Below, one piece after another: positions 1 through 5,471 of a stretch of 5,471 nt of DNA; position 1 is the stretch's first letter; each line of letters starts with the position of its first letter. Both the position numbers and the translations under genes were made by a program. Origin of the DNA: Burkholderiales bacterium (GTDB taxonomy: Bacteria; Pseudomonadota; Gammaproteobacteria; Burkholderiales; Burkholderiaceae_C); NCBI GenBank assembly GCA_947474415.1, contig CANJKD010000209.1, positions 1 to 5,471 of the forward strand. The letters run 5' to 3'. The notes under the pieces were generated by a model, which did not search any database, was not told the origin of the DNA, and saw only the letters and a program-made list of their open reading frames with translations.

Positions 1-92
1 ACGCCGATTCCGCTCTTGTGCAACCTCACGACTTGCTTTCGCCTTTCGTGAAGTTGCTCCAGTGTCTGTTTGCGCGCGTTCTCTTTGTCCAT
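1..92 (-). CDS. IS630-family-like transposase, N-terminal fragment (runs off window)
   Basis: Reading leftward from an ATG at 92-90, the frame is open to the window edge and gives 30 residues beginning MDKENARKQTLEQLHERRKQ and continuing VVRLHKSGIG. From memory, this Arg/Lys-rich start (LEQLHERRKQVVRLH) is characteristic of the helix-turn-helix head of IS630-type transposases, which bind the element ends before the DDE catalytic domain acts. The catalytic domain would lie outside the window, so integrity cannot be judged. No strong Shine-Dalgarno is visible just upstream; an AGGTGA lies about 20 bases back. The surroundings are less GC-rich than the core genes, which fits mobile DNA. The family call rests on recognition of a short stretch. 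A stand-alone HTH protein is possible but less likely. Confidence 0.6.
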   Translation of the reverse strand, partial: MDKENARKQTLEQLHERRKQVVRLHKSGIG

Positions 93-165
93 CCATCTTG
101 GAGCTTACGTTCACCTAAAAGTTCCTATTTCTTTGGGCCGAATCAATAACGGGCGAGTTGTCAGC
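1..165 (-). mobile_element. Probable end of an IS630-like insertion sequence
   Basis: The transposase start at 92 implies that the element's left end lies a short way upstream of it, at higher coordinates. The adjacent helix-turn-helix frame stops resembling its family at about 160-165, just after the residues PPFQKLGN, so I place the approximate element boundary there. Only one end is in the window, so no inverted-repeat pair or target duplication can be seen. IS630 elements normally insert at TA, and I could not find an unambiguous TA at the proposed junction. The boundary is therefore an estimate within some tens of bases. Confidence 0.4.
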
Positions 166-414
166 GTTGCCGAGCTTTTGGAAAGGCGGGCCATCCACCT
201 CTTTCCTTCCACCTCGTGCGTCTTCAAGCCACTTCTCATCGAGATCGAACAAGGCAGCGAGTGTCTTTGCCGACACCCAGCGATGCTCTGGGCCGATCAC
301 ATCATTCAACGCGGCGGGCGGCACCGAACGCGACGCTGATTTGCTCCGCTTGCCCAGCGGCTCAGGGGGGTGCTTCTGCTCTGAGGACTGCATGGAAGGC
401 TCGCTCTCTTGCAT
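115..414 (-). CDS. Small helix-turn-helix (AlpA/excisionase-like) protein, C-terminus probably truncated by an IS
   Basis: This 99-residue frame starts at ATG 414; a TAG two codons upstream rules out a longer in-frame start. A second ATG at 393, with a GA-rich stretch about 10 bases before it, is an equally plausible start. Residues 1-40 are polar and low in predicted structure. Residues about 46-80 (RWVSAKTLAALFDLDEKWLE followed by DARGGRKEVDGPPFQKLG) have the layout of a MerR/AlpA-type helix-turn-helix: a choice helix, a turn, then the 'PPFxKLG' strand that normally leads into 'xxxRYxxxDVxxW'. Here that second half is missing; after about residue 82 the sequence (ADNSPVIDSAQRNRNF) looks unrelated and probably comes from inserted IS sequence. 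Such proteins occur on plasmids and integrative elements as excision factors or regulators. The position beside a tRNA 3' end fits that, but the exact role is inferred and the gene may be non-functional. Confidence 0.5.
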   Translation of the reverse strand: MQESEPSMQSSEQKHPPEPLGKRSKSASRSVPPAALNDVIGPEHRWVSAKTLAALFDLDEKWLEDARGGRKEVDGPPFQKLGNADNSPVIDSAQRNRNF

Positions 415-502
415 CGGCTACACGGAGGAGCCTTGGGGGAGCCTTAGAACTCCATATATCCGATAACAAGAGCCAGAAGTTTATGTAAGTTGTTGATTTT
501 AT

Positions 503-579
503 TGGTAGGCCGTGTAGGACTTGAACCTACGACCAAAGGATTATGAGTCCTCTGCTCTAACCAACTGAGCTAACGGCCC
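503..579 (-). tRNA. tRNA with CAU anticodon: tRNA-Ile2 (lysidine type) or elongator tRNA-Met
   Basis: On the minus strand the 77 bases fold as a full cloverleaf. The acceptor stem is GGGCCGT/ACGGCCT (first pair G-U), the D stem GCTC/GAGC, the anticodon stem GAGGA/TCCTT around loop CTCATAA (anticodon CAT), the variable loop five bases, and the T stem GTAGG/CCTAC around TTCAAGT. Discriminator A and CCA are encoded. The base-paired position 1 and the anticodon loop argue against initiator tRNA. CAU serves both elongator Met and Ile2, whose C34 is modified to lysidine by TilS to read AUA. The C4-G69 and C5-G68 pairs, which I recall as TilS recognition features in E. coli, and an Ile2-like TTGGTCG..GGTTCAAGTCC stretch favour Ile2. 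The existence of a tRNA is near certain; its charging identity is not. Confidence 0.95.
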
Positions 580-589
580 GCAGCCGGCG

Positions 590-618
590 ATTGTAGGCAG
601 CGCGCTTTCGCGGCCCAA
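590..618 (-). promoter_or_regulatory. Sigma70-type promoter of the CAU tRNA
   Basis: On the minus strand a -35-like TTGGGC (618-613) is followed by a 17-base spacer and a -10 TACAAT (595-590, five of six matches to consensus). The -10 ends 10 bases before the tRNA 5' end, so transcription would begin about 3-5 bases upstream of the mature end. The stretch between -10 and the tRNA is GC-rich, as is typical of stable-RNA promoters under growth-rate and stringent control. The promoter sits just past the hrcA stop codon, so the tRNA can be transcribed independently of hrcA. Confidence 0.6.
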
Positions 619-622
619 TTCG

Positions 623-1633
623 CTACTTGGCGCTCAACGCGTTGCTGACCAATCTCGACGTGATGTCGACGATCTGGATCATGCGGTCGTAGGCCATGCG
701 CGTCGGGCCGATCACGCCGAGCGTGCCGACGACCTGGCCATTCACTTCGTACGGTGCCGACACGACCGACAGTTCCTCGAACGGCACGACCATGCTCTCA
801 CCGCCGATGTAGATGCGCACGCCCTCGGCGCGGCTGCTCACGTCGAGCAGGCGCATCAGCTGGGTCTTCTGCTCGAACACGTCGAACAGCTTGCGCAAGG
901 ATCCCATGTCGCTGGAAAAGTCTTGCACCGTGAGCAGGTTGCGTTCACCGGCGATGACGACCTGCTCCTGGCTGTCGGCGTGCGCTTCGCTGCCGGCCTG
1001 GACGGCGGCCTGCATCAGCGTGGCGATCTCGCCGCGCAGCGCGTCGACCTCGGTCTTCAGGCGCTCGCGCACGTCTTCGATGGTCAGGCCGGCGTAGTGC
1101 GACGTCAGGTAGTTGCTGGCTTCGATGAGCTGCGACTGTGTGTAGTCTTGCGCGGTGAAGATGACGCGGTTCTGCACGTCGCCATCAGGGGCCACCAGGA
1201 TCACCAGCACGCGCCGCTCGCTCAGGCGCATGAACTCGATGTGGTGGAACACGCTGGCCTTGCGCGGCGCGGTGATCACGCCGACGAAGCTCGACAGGCT
1301 CGACAGCAACTGCGCCGCGTTGGCAATCACGCGCTGCGGCTGGTCATGGGCGAGCTGCGGCTCGATGAGCGGCGCATGGCTCAACGGTTGCACCGTGAGC
1401 ATGGTGTCGACGAACAAGCGGTAGCCGCGCGCGGTGGGAATGCGCCCGGCGCTGGTGTGCGGGCTGGCGATCAGGCCCAGGTCTTCGAGGTCGGCCATCA
1501 CGTTGCGAATGGTCGCGGGCGACAGCTCCAGGCCGCTGGCGCGAGACAAGGTGCGCGAACCTACCGGCTGGCCGTCGGCAATGTAGCGTTCGACCAGGGC
1601 TTTCAACAGTGTTTTGGCGCGCTCGTCCAGCAT
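623..1633 (-). CDS. hrcA: Heat-inducible transcription repressor HrcA
   Basis: HrcA is a cytoplasmic DNA-binding repressor that, in its family, binds CIRCE inverted repeats ahead of groE/dnaK-type operons and is stabilised by GroEL. The 336-residue product has the usual length. Residues 1-72 form the winged helix-turn-helix, including [12 protein letters not shown] (24-35), [18 protein letters not shown] (38-55) and the wing [14 protein letters not shown] (59-72). The central GAF-like and dimerisation portion follows, with the late hallmark [15 protein letters not shown] near the C-terminus. The start is ATG 1633, where family similarity begins; the frame is open far upstream only because of antisense openness over nadK. 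No Shine-Dalgarno lies at the right distance (GGAA is 14 bases away). The gene is divergent from nadK with 69 bp between starts. No CIRCE element is visible near it, so autoregulation is not evident here. Confidence 0.97.
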   Translation of the reverse strand: MLDERAKTLLKALVERYIADGQPVGSRTLSRASGLELSPATIRNVMADLEDLGLIASPHTSAGRIPTARGYRLFVDTMLTVQPLSHAPLIEPQLAHDQPQRVIANAAQLLSSLSSFVGVITAPRKASVFHHIEFMRLSERRVLVILVAPDGDVQNRVIFTAQDYTQSQLIEASNYLTSHYAGLTIEDVRERLKTEVDALRGEIATLMQAAVQAGSEAHADSQEQVVIAGERNLLTVQDFSSDMGSLRKLFDVFEQKTQLMRLLDVSSRAEGVRIYIGGESMVVPFEELSVVSAPYEVNGQVVGTLGVIGPTRMAYDRMIQIVDITSRLVSNALSAK

Positions 1634-1639
1634 GGTTGC

Positions 1640-1645
1640 ATTGTA
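1640..1645 (-). promoter_or_regulatory. Possible -10 element for hrcA, very close to the start codon
   Basis: On the minus strand TACAAT (1645-1640) matches five of six bases of the -10 consensus and lies six bases before the hrcA ATG. Transcription would then start at or about the A of the ATG, giving a leaderless mRNA. No good -35 is seen 16-18 bases further upstream (the sequence there is GC-rich), and no clear sigma32 pair either. This is a weak call. Confidence 0.25.
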
Positions 1646-1667
1646 GTTTCCGGGCCATTCTGTGCCG

Positions 1668-1695
1668 GTGACAAACAGGGTCGCTGTGGTGTAAT
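1668..1695 (+). promoter_or_regulatory. Candidate promoter for nadK (and the nadK-recN-rapZ run)
   Basis: GTGACA (1668-1673, five of six to TTGACA), a 16-base spacer and TGTAAT (1690-1695, five of six to TATAAT) lie in the hrcA/nadK divergent region. Seven bases separate the -10 from the nadK ATG, so the predicted transcript begins at about the start codon. That would explain the absence of any Shine-Dalgarno before nadK. Confidence 0.45.
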
Positions 1696-1702
1696 CCCGC
1701 GC

Positions 1703-2578
1703 ATGATCAGCCGCTTCCGTCACGCCGCACTCGTGGGCAAGTATCAGGCCCAGGGCATGCGCGGGGTGCTGGAGGAGATTGCCGGGTTCCTGGTGCGCCA
1801 GGGGATGGAGGTCTCGTTGGAGGCCCAGACCGCGCTGAACACCGGCATCACCGGCCACGGCGCGCTCACACCCGATGAATTGGGCCAGCATTGCGATCTG
1901 GCGATCGTCGTCGGCGGCGACGGCACGATGCTCGGCATCGCACGCCAGCTCTCGCGCTATGGCACGCCGCTGGTGGGCATCAACCAGGGGCGCTTCGGCT
2001 TCATCACCGATGTGAACGTGGGCCAGTACGCCGAGGTGCTGGCGCCGATGATCGCAGGCGACTACGAGGAAGAACACCGCACGATGCTGGAAGGTACTGT
2101 GCGGCGCGACAGCGCGGTGATCTTCGAAGGCTTCGCGATGAACGACGTGGTGGTGAACCGCGGCGCGGCGGCGAGCATGGTGGAACTGAAGGTGGACATC
2201 GGCACGGAGTTCGTCGCCAACTTCCGCTCGGACGGCTTGATCATCGCGTCGCCGACGGGCTCGACCGCGTATGCGCTGTCGGCCGGCGGGCCGATCTTGC
2301 ACCCCGGCATCGCGGGCTGGGTGCTGGTGCCGATTGCGCCCCATGACCTGTCGAACCGGCCCATCGTGCTGCCCGACACGGGCGAGATCAACATCGAGAT
2401 CGTGGCCGGCCGCGAAGCCCGCGTGAGCTTCGACATGCAGTCGTTCGCGAGCCTGGCACACGGCGACCGCGTGAGCGTGCGGCGCTCGGTCCACCAGGTG
2501 CGCTTCCTGCACCCGCGCGGCTGGAGCTACTACGCCACGCTGCGCCGCAAGCTTCACTGGAACGCGGGAGTGAATTGA
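1703..2578 (+). CDS. nadK: NAD kinase (ATP/polyphosphate-NAD 2'-phosphotransferase)
   Basis: NadK phosphorylates NAD+ at the 2'-OH of the adenosine ribose to make NADP+, the only known route to the cell's NADP(H) pool; it acts as a cytoplasmic oligomer. The 291-residue product has the normal length. It shows the opening [11 protein letters not shown] strand, the nucleotide-binding GGDGT at 71-75 in [14 protein letters not shown], the substrate-site NDVVVNRG from residue 147, and [16 protein letters not shown] from 183, all family signatures. ATG 1703 is the first start in frame that is not preceded by unrelated sequence; the frame is open further upstream, but that part is antisense to hrcA. 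There is no visible Shine-Dalgarno (TAATCCCGCGC precedes the ATG). The stop TGA is followed at once by another in-frame TGA (2579-2581) and overlaps the ATG of a possible mini-ORF. It is head of the rightward gene run. Confidence 0.97.
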   Translation: MISRFRHAALVGKYQAQGMRGVLEEIAGFLVRQGMEVSLEAQTALNTGITGHGALTPDELGQHCDLAIVVGGDGTMLGIARQLSRYGTPLVGINQGRFGFITDVNVGQYAEVLAPMIAGDYEEEHRTMLEGTVRRDSAVIFEGFAMNDVVVNRGAAASMVELKVDIGTEFVANFRSDGLIIASPTGSTAYALSAGGPILHPGIAGWVLVPIAPHDLSNRPIVLPDTGEINIEIVAGREARVSFDMQSFASLAHGDRVSVRRSVHQVRFLHPRGWSYYATLRRKLHWNAGVN

Positions 2579-2670
2579 TGAGCCCCCAACCTGGCGGCAT
2601 CGCCGCGTCGCTGCCCCAGGCCCACGCAGTGGCCCCTTCGGGGCCTGCGGTGGCCCGGCGGAGGGCGTGA
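2578..2670 (+). CDS. Possible 30-residue leader/coupling mini-ORF between nadK and recN
   Basis: An ATG overlapping the nadK stop (TGATG) begins a 30-codon frame, [20 protein letters not shown] and then [10 protein letters not shown], ending in TGA one base before the recN GTG (TGACGTG). GGGAG at 2566-2570 lies seven bases before the ATG, a good Shine-Dalgarno. The peptide is Ala/Pro/Arg-rich and I recognise no family. The arrangement would allow ribosomes finishing nadK to continue to recN. In DNA this GC-rich, an open frame of this length can arise by chance, so this is a candidate only. Confidence 0.25.
   Translation: MSPQPGGIAASLPQAHAVAPSGPAVARRRA
2631..2645. other. GC-rich hairpin before recN
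   Basis: GGCCCCTTCGGGGCC forms a six-pair perfect stem with a TTC loop (or five pairs with loop CTTCG). It can be extended by GCA (2626-2628) with TGC (2646-2648) across a two-base bulge. It lies 14 bases ahead of the recN Shine-Dalgarno. No T-run follows, so it is not a classical intrinsic terminator. It could tune recN translation or stabilise mRNA, or be a dispersed GC-rich palindrome. Confidence 0.5.
2660..2665 (+). promoter_or_regulatory. Ribosome binding site deciding the recN GTG start
   Basis: GGAGGG lies six bases before GTG 2672. An in-frame TGA at 2579-2581 with no ATG, GTG or TTG between it and 2672 makes this GTG the first usable start. Confidence 0.75.
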
Positions 2671-2671
2671 C

Positions 2672-4447
2672 GTGCTGCGCCGCCTGACCCTGCGAGACTT
2701 CGTCATCGTCAGCACGCTCGATGTCGAGTTCGACGCCGGCTTCTCGGTGCTAACCGGCGAGACCGGGGCGGGCAAATCGATCCTGGTCGATGCACTGCAG
2801 CTGGCGCTGGGCAGCCGCGGCGATGCCGGCGTGGTGCGCGAAGGCGCGCTGCGGGCCGAGATCGGTGCCGAGTTCGACGCGCCGGCCAGCCTGTCGGCCT
2901 GGCTTGACGAAGCCGGCTTCGAGCCCGGCCCGGATGAAGCAGGCCGCCTGCTGCTACGCCGCACGATCGACGCGCAAGGCAAGAGCCGCGCGTGGATCAA
3001 CGGCAGCACGGCCACGATCGCGCAACTGCGTGAAGCGGCTGACCACCTCGTCGACATCCACGGCCAGCATGCCTGGCAAAGCCTGACGCGCGCCCCGTCA
3101 GTGCGTACGCTGCTCGATGCCTACGCGGGCATCGAGACGGTGACGCTGGCGCAGCGCTGGTCGGAATGGAAGCACGCCAGCGAAGCGCTTGTCGCCGCCG
3201 GCACGCAGCAAGCCGGGCTGGAGCGCGAACGCGAACGACTGTCCTGGCAGATCAGTGAGGTCGACAAGCTCGCTCCGGCAGATGGCGAGTGGGCGGAGCT
3301 CGAAGCCGAACACCGCAAGCTGGCGAACGCGCAGTCGTTGATCGAGGCGGCGCGCGGCGCACTCGATGCGATTTCCGATGCCGACACGAGCGGCAAGGAA
3401 AGCGCCGACTCCCTCGCCGGTCGCGCCCTTCACGCGCTGCAAGGCGTGGCCGAATTCGACCCCACGCTGGCCGCCACGATCAACGTGCTGCAAGACGCGC
3501 AAGCCCAGTTGCAGGACGCAGCCCACACCTTGAGCACCTACCTGAGCCACGCCGACCCGGAGCCGCAGCGGCTGCAGGTGCTCGACGACCGACTGTCAGC
3601 CTGGTTGAGCCTGGCGCGCCGCTATCGCCGGCCGGCGGATGAGTTGCCGGCGTTGCTGGCGCAATGGAAAGTCGATTTACGCGCGCTCGACGCAGCCACC
3701 GATCTGGACGCGCTGCAGGCCGAACGCGAACGTGCGGTCGCCGCCTTCAATTCAGAGGCACGCCAAGTCTCGACGAGCCGGCGGCGCGCGGCACCAAAGC
3801 TGTCAAGCGCGGTCACGCAGGCGATGCCGCAGCTCGGCATGAGCGGCGGCCTGTTCGAGGTGGCGCTGACCGCGCAAGACACGCCCCAATCGTTCGGGCT
3901 GGAGTCGGCTGAATTCCTGGTGGCCGGCCACGCCGGCAGCACACCGCGGCCGCTCGCGAAGGTGGCCTCGGGCGGTGAGTTGTCGCGCATCGCGCTGGCG
4001 ATTGCGGTAACGACGAGCCAGCTCGAGGGCGAAGGCGCGAACGCCCAAAACGCAGCCGCGAACTCAACCGCGAACGCCGTCGCCGGCACGCTGATCTTCG
4101 ACGAGATCGATGCTGGCGTGGGCGGCGCGGTGGCCGAGACCGTGGGCCGGCTGATGAAGCAGCTCGGCCGCGATCGGCAGGTGCTGGCGGTCACGCATTT
4201 GCCGCAGGTGGCAGCTTGCGCCGATCATCACTTCGTCGTCTCCAAGCAGCTGCGCGCCGGGCTGACGCTGAGCGATGTTCGTGCCGTGGCCGGCGAGGCC
4301 CGGGTCGCCGAAGTGGCTCGCATGCTGGGCGGCGAGCGCTTGTCGAACACCCGCATTGCGCATGCCCAGGAGATGCTCGCGGTGGCCTCCGAAAATGCCC
4401 TCGAAGCGACACCCGCAGCGGCCGCAGCGCGCGCTCGAAAACGTTGA
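2672..4447 (+). CDS. recN: DNA repair protein RecN (SMC-like ATPase)
   Basis: RecN is a cytoplasmic SMC/Rad50-like ATPase that acts early in RecA-dependent double-strand-break repair by bridging DNA ends and helping recombination. Visible motifs are the N-terminal [12 protein letters not shown], Walker A GETGAGKS (29-36), the HGQH segment (130-133), a long helical coiled-coil middle (about 160-390, rich in Ala, Leu, Glu, Arg), the ABC signature SGGELSR (433-439), Walker B LIFDEID (474-480), the D-loop AGVGG (481-485) and the switch histidine in VTHLPQVA (H509). All catalytic parts are present, so the protein should be active. At 591 residues it is longer than E. coli RecN (553, from memory). 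Much of the excess is an Ala/Asn-rich stretch at about 452-470 just before Walker B and a basic Ala/Arg tail. The start is GTG with a good Shine-Dalgarno. The stop overlaps the rapZ ATG. No LexA box is recognised upstream. Confidence 0.97.
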   Translation: MLRRLTLRDFVIVSTLDVEFDAGFSVLTGETGAGKSILVDALQLALGSRGDAGVVREGALRAEIGAEFDAPASLSAWLDEAGFEPGPDEAGRLLLRRTIDAQGKSRAWINGSTATIAQLREAADHLVDIHGQHAWQSLTRAPSVRTLLDAYAGIETVTLAQRWSEWKHASEALVAAGTQQAGLERERERLSWQISEVDKLAPADGEWAELEAEHRKLANAQSLIEAARGALDAISDADTSGKESADSLAGRALHALQGVAEFDPTLAATINVLQDAQAQLQDAAHTLSTYLSHADPEPQRLQVLDDRLSAWLSLARRYRRPADELPALLAQWKVDLRALDAATDLDALQAERERAVAAFNSEARQVSTSRRRAAPKLSSAVTQAMPQLGMSGGLFEVALTAQDTPQSFGLESAEFLVAGHAGSTPRPLAKVASGGELSRIALAIAVTTSQLEGEGANAQNAAANSTANAVAGTLIFDEIDAGVGGAVAETVGRLMKQLGRDRQVLAVTHLPQVAACADHHFVVSKQLRAGLTLSDVRAVAGEARVAEVARMLGGERLSNTRIAHAQEMLAVASENALEATPAAAAARARKR

Positions 4448-5409
4448 TGAACATGGCCACTGACGCCCCCTTGCCAGACGCCTCCACCACCTCGCTGCGC
4501 GAGGTGGTGTTGGTCACCGGCATCTCCGGCTCCGGCAAGTCGGTGGCGCTGCATGCACTGGAAGACGCCGGCTTCTTCTGTGTCGACAACCTGCCGCCGG
4601 AGTTGCTGCGCGACTTCCTGCGCCTGGAGCACGAGCGGCTCGACCGGCGCGTGGCGATTGCCGTCGACGTGCGCAGCGCCGGCTCGCTGCCGCACCTGTT
4701 GCCGCTGCTGGAGAAGTTGCGCACCGAAGGCGTGTCGATCAAGGTCGTGTTTCTCGATGCCAGCACCGACGCCCTGGTGCGGCGCTTCTCCGAGACGCGC
4801 CGGCCGCACCCCTTGTCGGAACTCGTGCTCTCCGACAAATCGCTGTTCGAAGAGCCCGCACGCCGCAAGGAAGACCACGCGCCCGACGGCCGGCGTGCGC
4901 TCGTCGATGCAATCGAGCTCGAACGCGAGTTGCTCGCCGAACTGCGCGAAGTGGCCACCGTGATCGACACCAGCCAGTTGCGGCCGGCCCAGTTGCGGGT
5001 CTGGATGCGCGACCTGGTGCGTGCCGGCAGCAACCGGTTGACGCTGGTGTTCGAAAGCTTCGCCTTCAAGCACGGCGTGCCGCTAGACGCCGACTATGTG
5101 TTCGATGTGCGCGTGCTGCCGAACCCGCACTATGTTCGCGAGTTGCGTCCGCTGACGGGGCGCGATGAACCCGTCGCCGACTACCTGCGGGCCCAGCCCG
5201 AAGTGAGCGAGATGCTGGCCCAGATCGAAGCCTTTCTGTCGCGCTGGCTGCCCGCCTTCGAGAGCGACCAGCGCAGCTACCTGACGGTGGCGATCGGCTG
5301 CACTGGCGGGCAGCACCGCTCGGTGTACTTCGTGCAGATGCTGGCCGAGCGCTTTCGCGAACGTGCCGCCACGCTGATCCGCCACCGCGAGCTTGACGCG
5401 CGCCTCTGA
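4447..5409 (+). CDS. rapZ: RNase adapter protein RapZ (YvcJ/UPF0042 family nucleotide-binding protein)
   Basis: In E. coli RapZ binds the small RNAs GlmY and GlmZ and delivers GlmZ to RNase E, controlling glucosamine-6-phosphate synthase; across the family it is a GTP/ATP-binding P-loop protein. The 320-residue product shows Walker A GISGSGKS (25-32), [19 protein letters not shown] (74-77), then the RNA-binding C-terminal half with FESFAFKHG (202-210), [21 protein letters not shown], and [10 protein letters not shown] with Cys285 and His290. It is longer than E. coli RapZ (284, from memory), through an N-terminal polar tail before the P-loop and a short Arg/Lys/Glu-rich insert around [17 protein letters not shown] 4447 overlaps the recN stop (TGATG), suggesting translational coupling; ATG 4453 is an alternative two codons later, and neither has a strong Shine-Dalgarno. 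No hprK, ptsN or glm gene is in the window, so its targets here are unknown. Confidence 0.95.
   Translation: MNMATDAPLPDASTTSLREVVLVTGISGSGKSVALHALEDAGFFCVDNLPPELLRDFLRLEHERLDRRVAIAVDVRSAGSLPHLLPLLEKLRTEGVSIKVVFLDASTDALVRRFSETRRPHPLSELVLSDKSLFEEPARRKEDHAPDGRRALVDAIELERELLAELREVATVIDTSQLRPAQLRVWMRDLVRAGSNRLTLVFESFAFKHGVPLDADYVFDVRVLPNPHYVRELRPLTGRDEPVADYLRAQPEVSEMLAQIEAFLSRWLPAFESDQRSYLTVAIGCTGGQHRSVYFVQMLAERFRERAATLIRHRELDARL
4485..4509 (+). other. 11-bp perfect hairpin inside the start of rapZ
   Basis: CACCACCTCGC (4485-4495) and GCGAGGTGGTG (4499-4509) are exact inverted repeats separated by TGC. In rapZ mRNA this is a GC-rich stem at codons 13-21, beginning 38 bases after the A of the ATG, encoding part of TTSLREVV just before the P-loop. 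It may slow early translation or transcription, or be a protein-binding stem-loop. Confidence 0.6.
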
Positions 5410-5432
5410 GCGGCAGCCATCGCGCGGCTCAG
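5406..5432. terminator. Weak bidirectional hairpin between convergent genes
   Basis: CTGAGC (5406-5411) and GCTCAG (5427-5432) are inverted repeats with a 15-base loop. The rapZ stop codon lies in the left arm and the stop of the minus-strand gene in the right arm. There is no T-run on either strand, so intrinsic termination would be inefficient; it may simply protect 3' ends. Confidence 0.3.
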
Positions 5433-5471
5433 GTCAGCAGCTTGCGCAGCGGCGAGGGCAAGCCGGCCGCC
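5429..5471 (-). CDS. C-terminal end of a minus-strand gene, tentatively adenine glycosylase MutY
   Basis: Reading leftward from the window edge, the frame ending in TGA (5431-5429) gives AAGLPSPLRKLLT. The 'GLPxPxRKLL' ending resembles what I recall for the C-termini of betaproteobacterial MutY, which excises adenine mispaired with 8-oxoguanine, and the other two minus frames look less protein-like. Only 13 residues are visible, so the identity is a guess. The gene converges on rapZ with 19 bp between stop codons. Confidence 0.45.
   Translation of the reverse strand, partial: AAGLPSPLRKLLT

Noticed and set aside
418..425. CTACACGG, also found in the tRNA T-arm/acceptor region, as a possible attachment repeat
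   Set aside because: It is only eight bases, in the opposite orientation to the tRNA, and too close to it; chance is the better explanation.
70..488. Plus-strand frames of about 90-100 codons in the accessory region
   Set aside because: They are antisense to the HTH gene and the transposase start, overlap each other, and show no recognisable domain.
580..622. Intrinsic terminator for hrcA
   Set aside because: Only a three-pair CGC-GAAA-GCG hairpin is present with no T-run; the region is better explained as the tRNA promoter.
923..1702. Plus-strand frame continuous with nadK across hrcA
   Set aside because: It is antisense to hrcA; NadK similarity begins just after ATG 1703, and the protein length from there is normal.
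1634..1702. CIRCE operator (TTAGCACTC-N9-GAGTGCTAA) near hrcA
   Set aside because: I looked for it on both strands of the divergent region and saw no such inverted repeat.
1634..2557. Long minus-strand open frame extending hrcA upstream over nadK
   Set aside because: It is the antisense of nadK in high-GC DNA, is rich in His/Arg/Ala/Asp with no family pattern, and HrcA homology begins exactly at ATG 1633.
4216..4446. In-frame upstream extension of rapZ inside recN
   Set aside because: The Arg/Ser/Ala-rich residues are a shadow of the RecN C-terminus; RapZ similarity and the overlapping TGATG support 4447.
4191..5073. Two long minus-strand frames (about 280-290 codons) antisense to recN and rapZ
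   Set aside because: Both have low-complexity shadow composition, no recognisable domain, and lie wholly opposite two well-supported genes.

Overview
The window looks like the chromosome of a GC-rich betaproteobacterium, most likely order Burkholderiales (Rubrivivax/Leptothrix/Roseateles-like). This rests on strong G/C bias at third codon positions from about 580 onward, the betaproteobacterial-style neighbourhood hrcA <-> nadK - recN, and the look of the protein sequences. The genus is an inference; no 16S or other phylogenetic marker is present.

Layout. (1) Positions 1-500 are visibly less GC-rich and accessory. The N-terminus of an IS630-like transposase runs off the left edge on the minus strand. 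Upstream of it, on the same strand, lies a short helix-turn-helix (AlpA/excisionase-like) gene whose C-terminal end appears to have been replaced by IS sequence. (2) At 503-579, minus strand, is a complete tRNA with anticodon CAU and encoded CCA, preceded by a good sigma70-type promoter. The accessory DNA begins directly at the tRNA 3' end, the usual place for an integrated element. (3) From 623 the core chromosome starts with hrcA (minus), the heat-shock repressor. (4) A 69-bp divergent intergenic region separates it from a rightward run nadK - recN - rapZ. nadK and recN are 93 bp apart, with a possible 30-codon mini-ORF between them. recN and rapZ overlap by one base (TGATG). (5) rapZ converges on the last 13 codons of a minus-strand gene at the right edge, tentatively the C-terminus of mutY.

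Functions. HrcA represses class I chaperone operons, NadK makes NADP+ from NAD+, RecN is the SMC-like ATPase of double-strand-break repair, and RapZ is a P-loop RNA-binding protein linked to amino-sugar metabolism and small-RNA turnover in enterics. The four core genes are intact by motif content and are ordinary housekeeping genes. I see no undescribed multi-gene system here. The points worth a second look are the tRNA-island junction, the CAU tRNA identity, the Shine-Dalgarno-less divergent starts of hrcA and nadK, the coupled mini-ORF before recN, an Ala/Asn-rich insert beside the RecN Walker B motif, and an 11-bp perfect hairpin early in rapZ.
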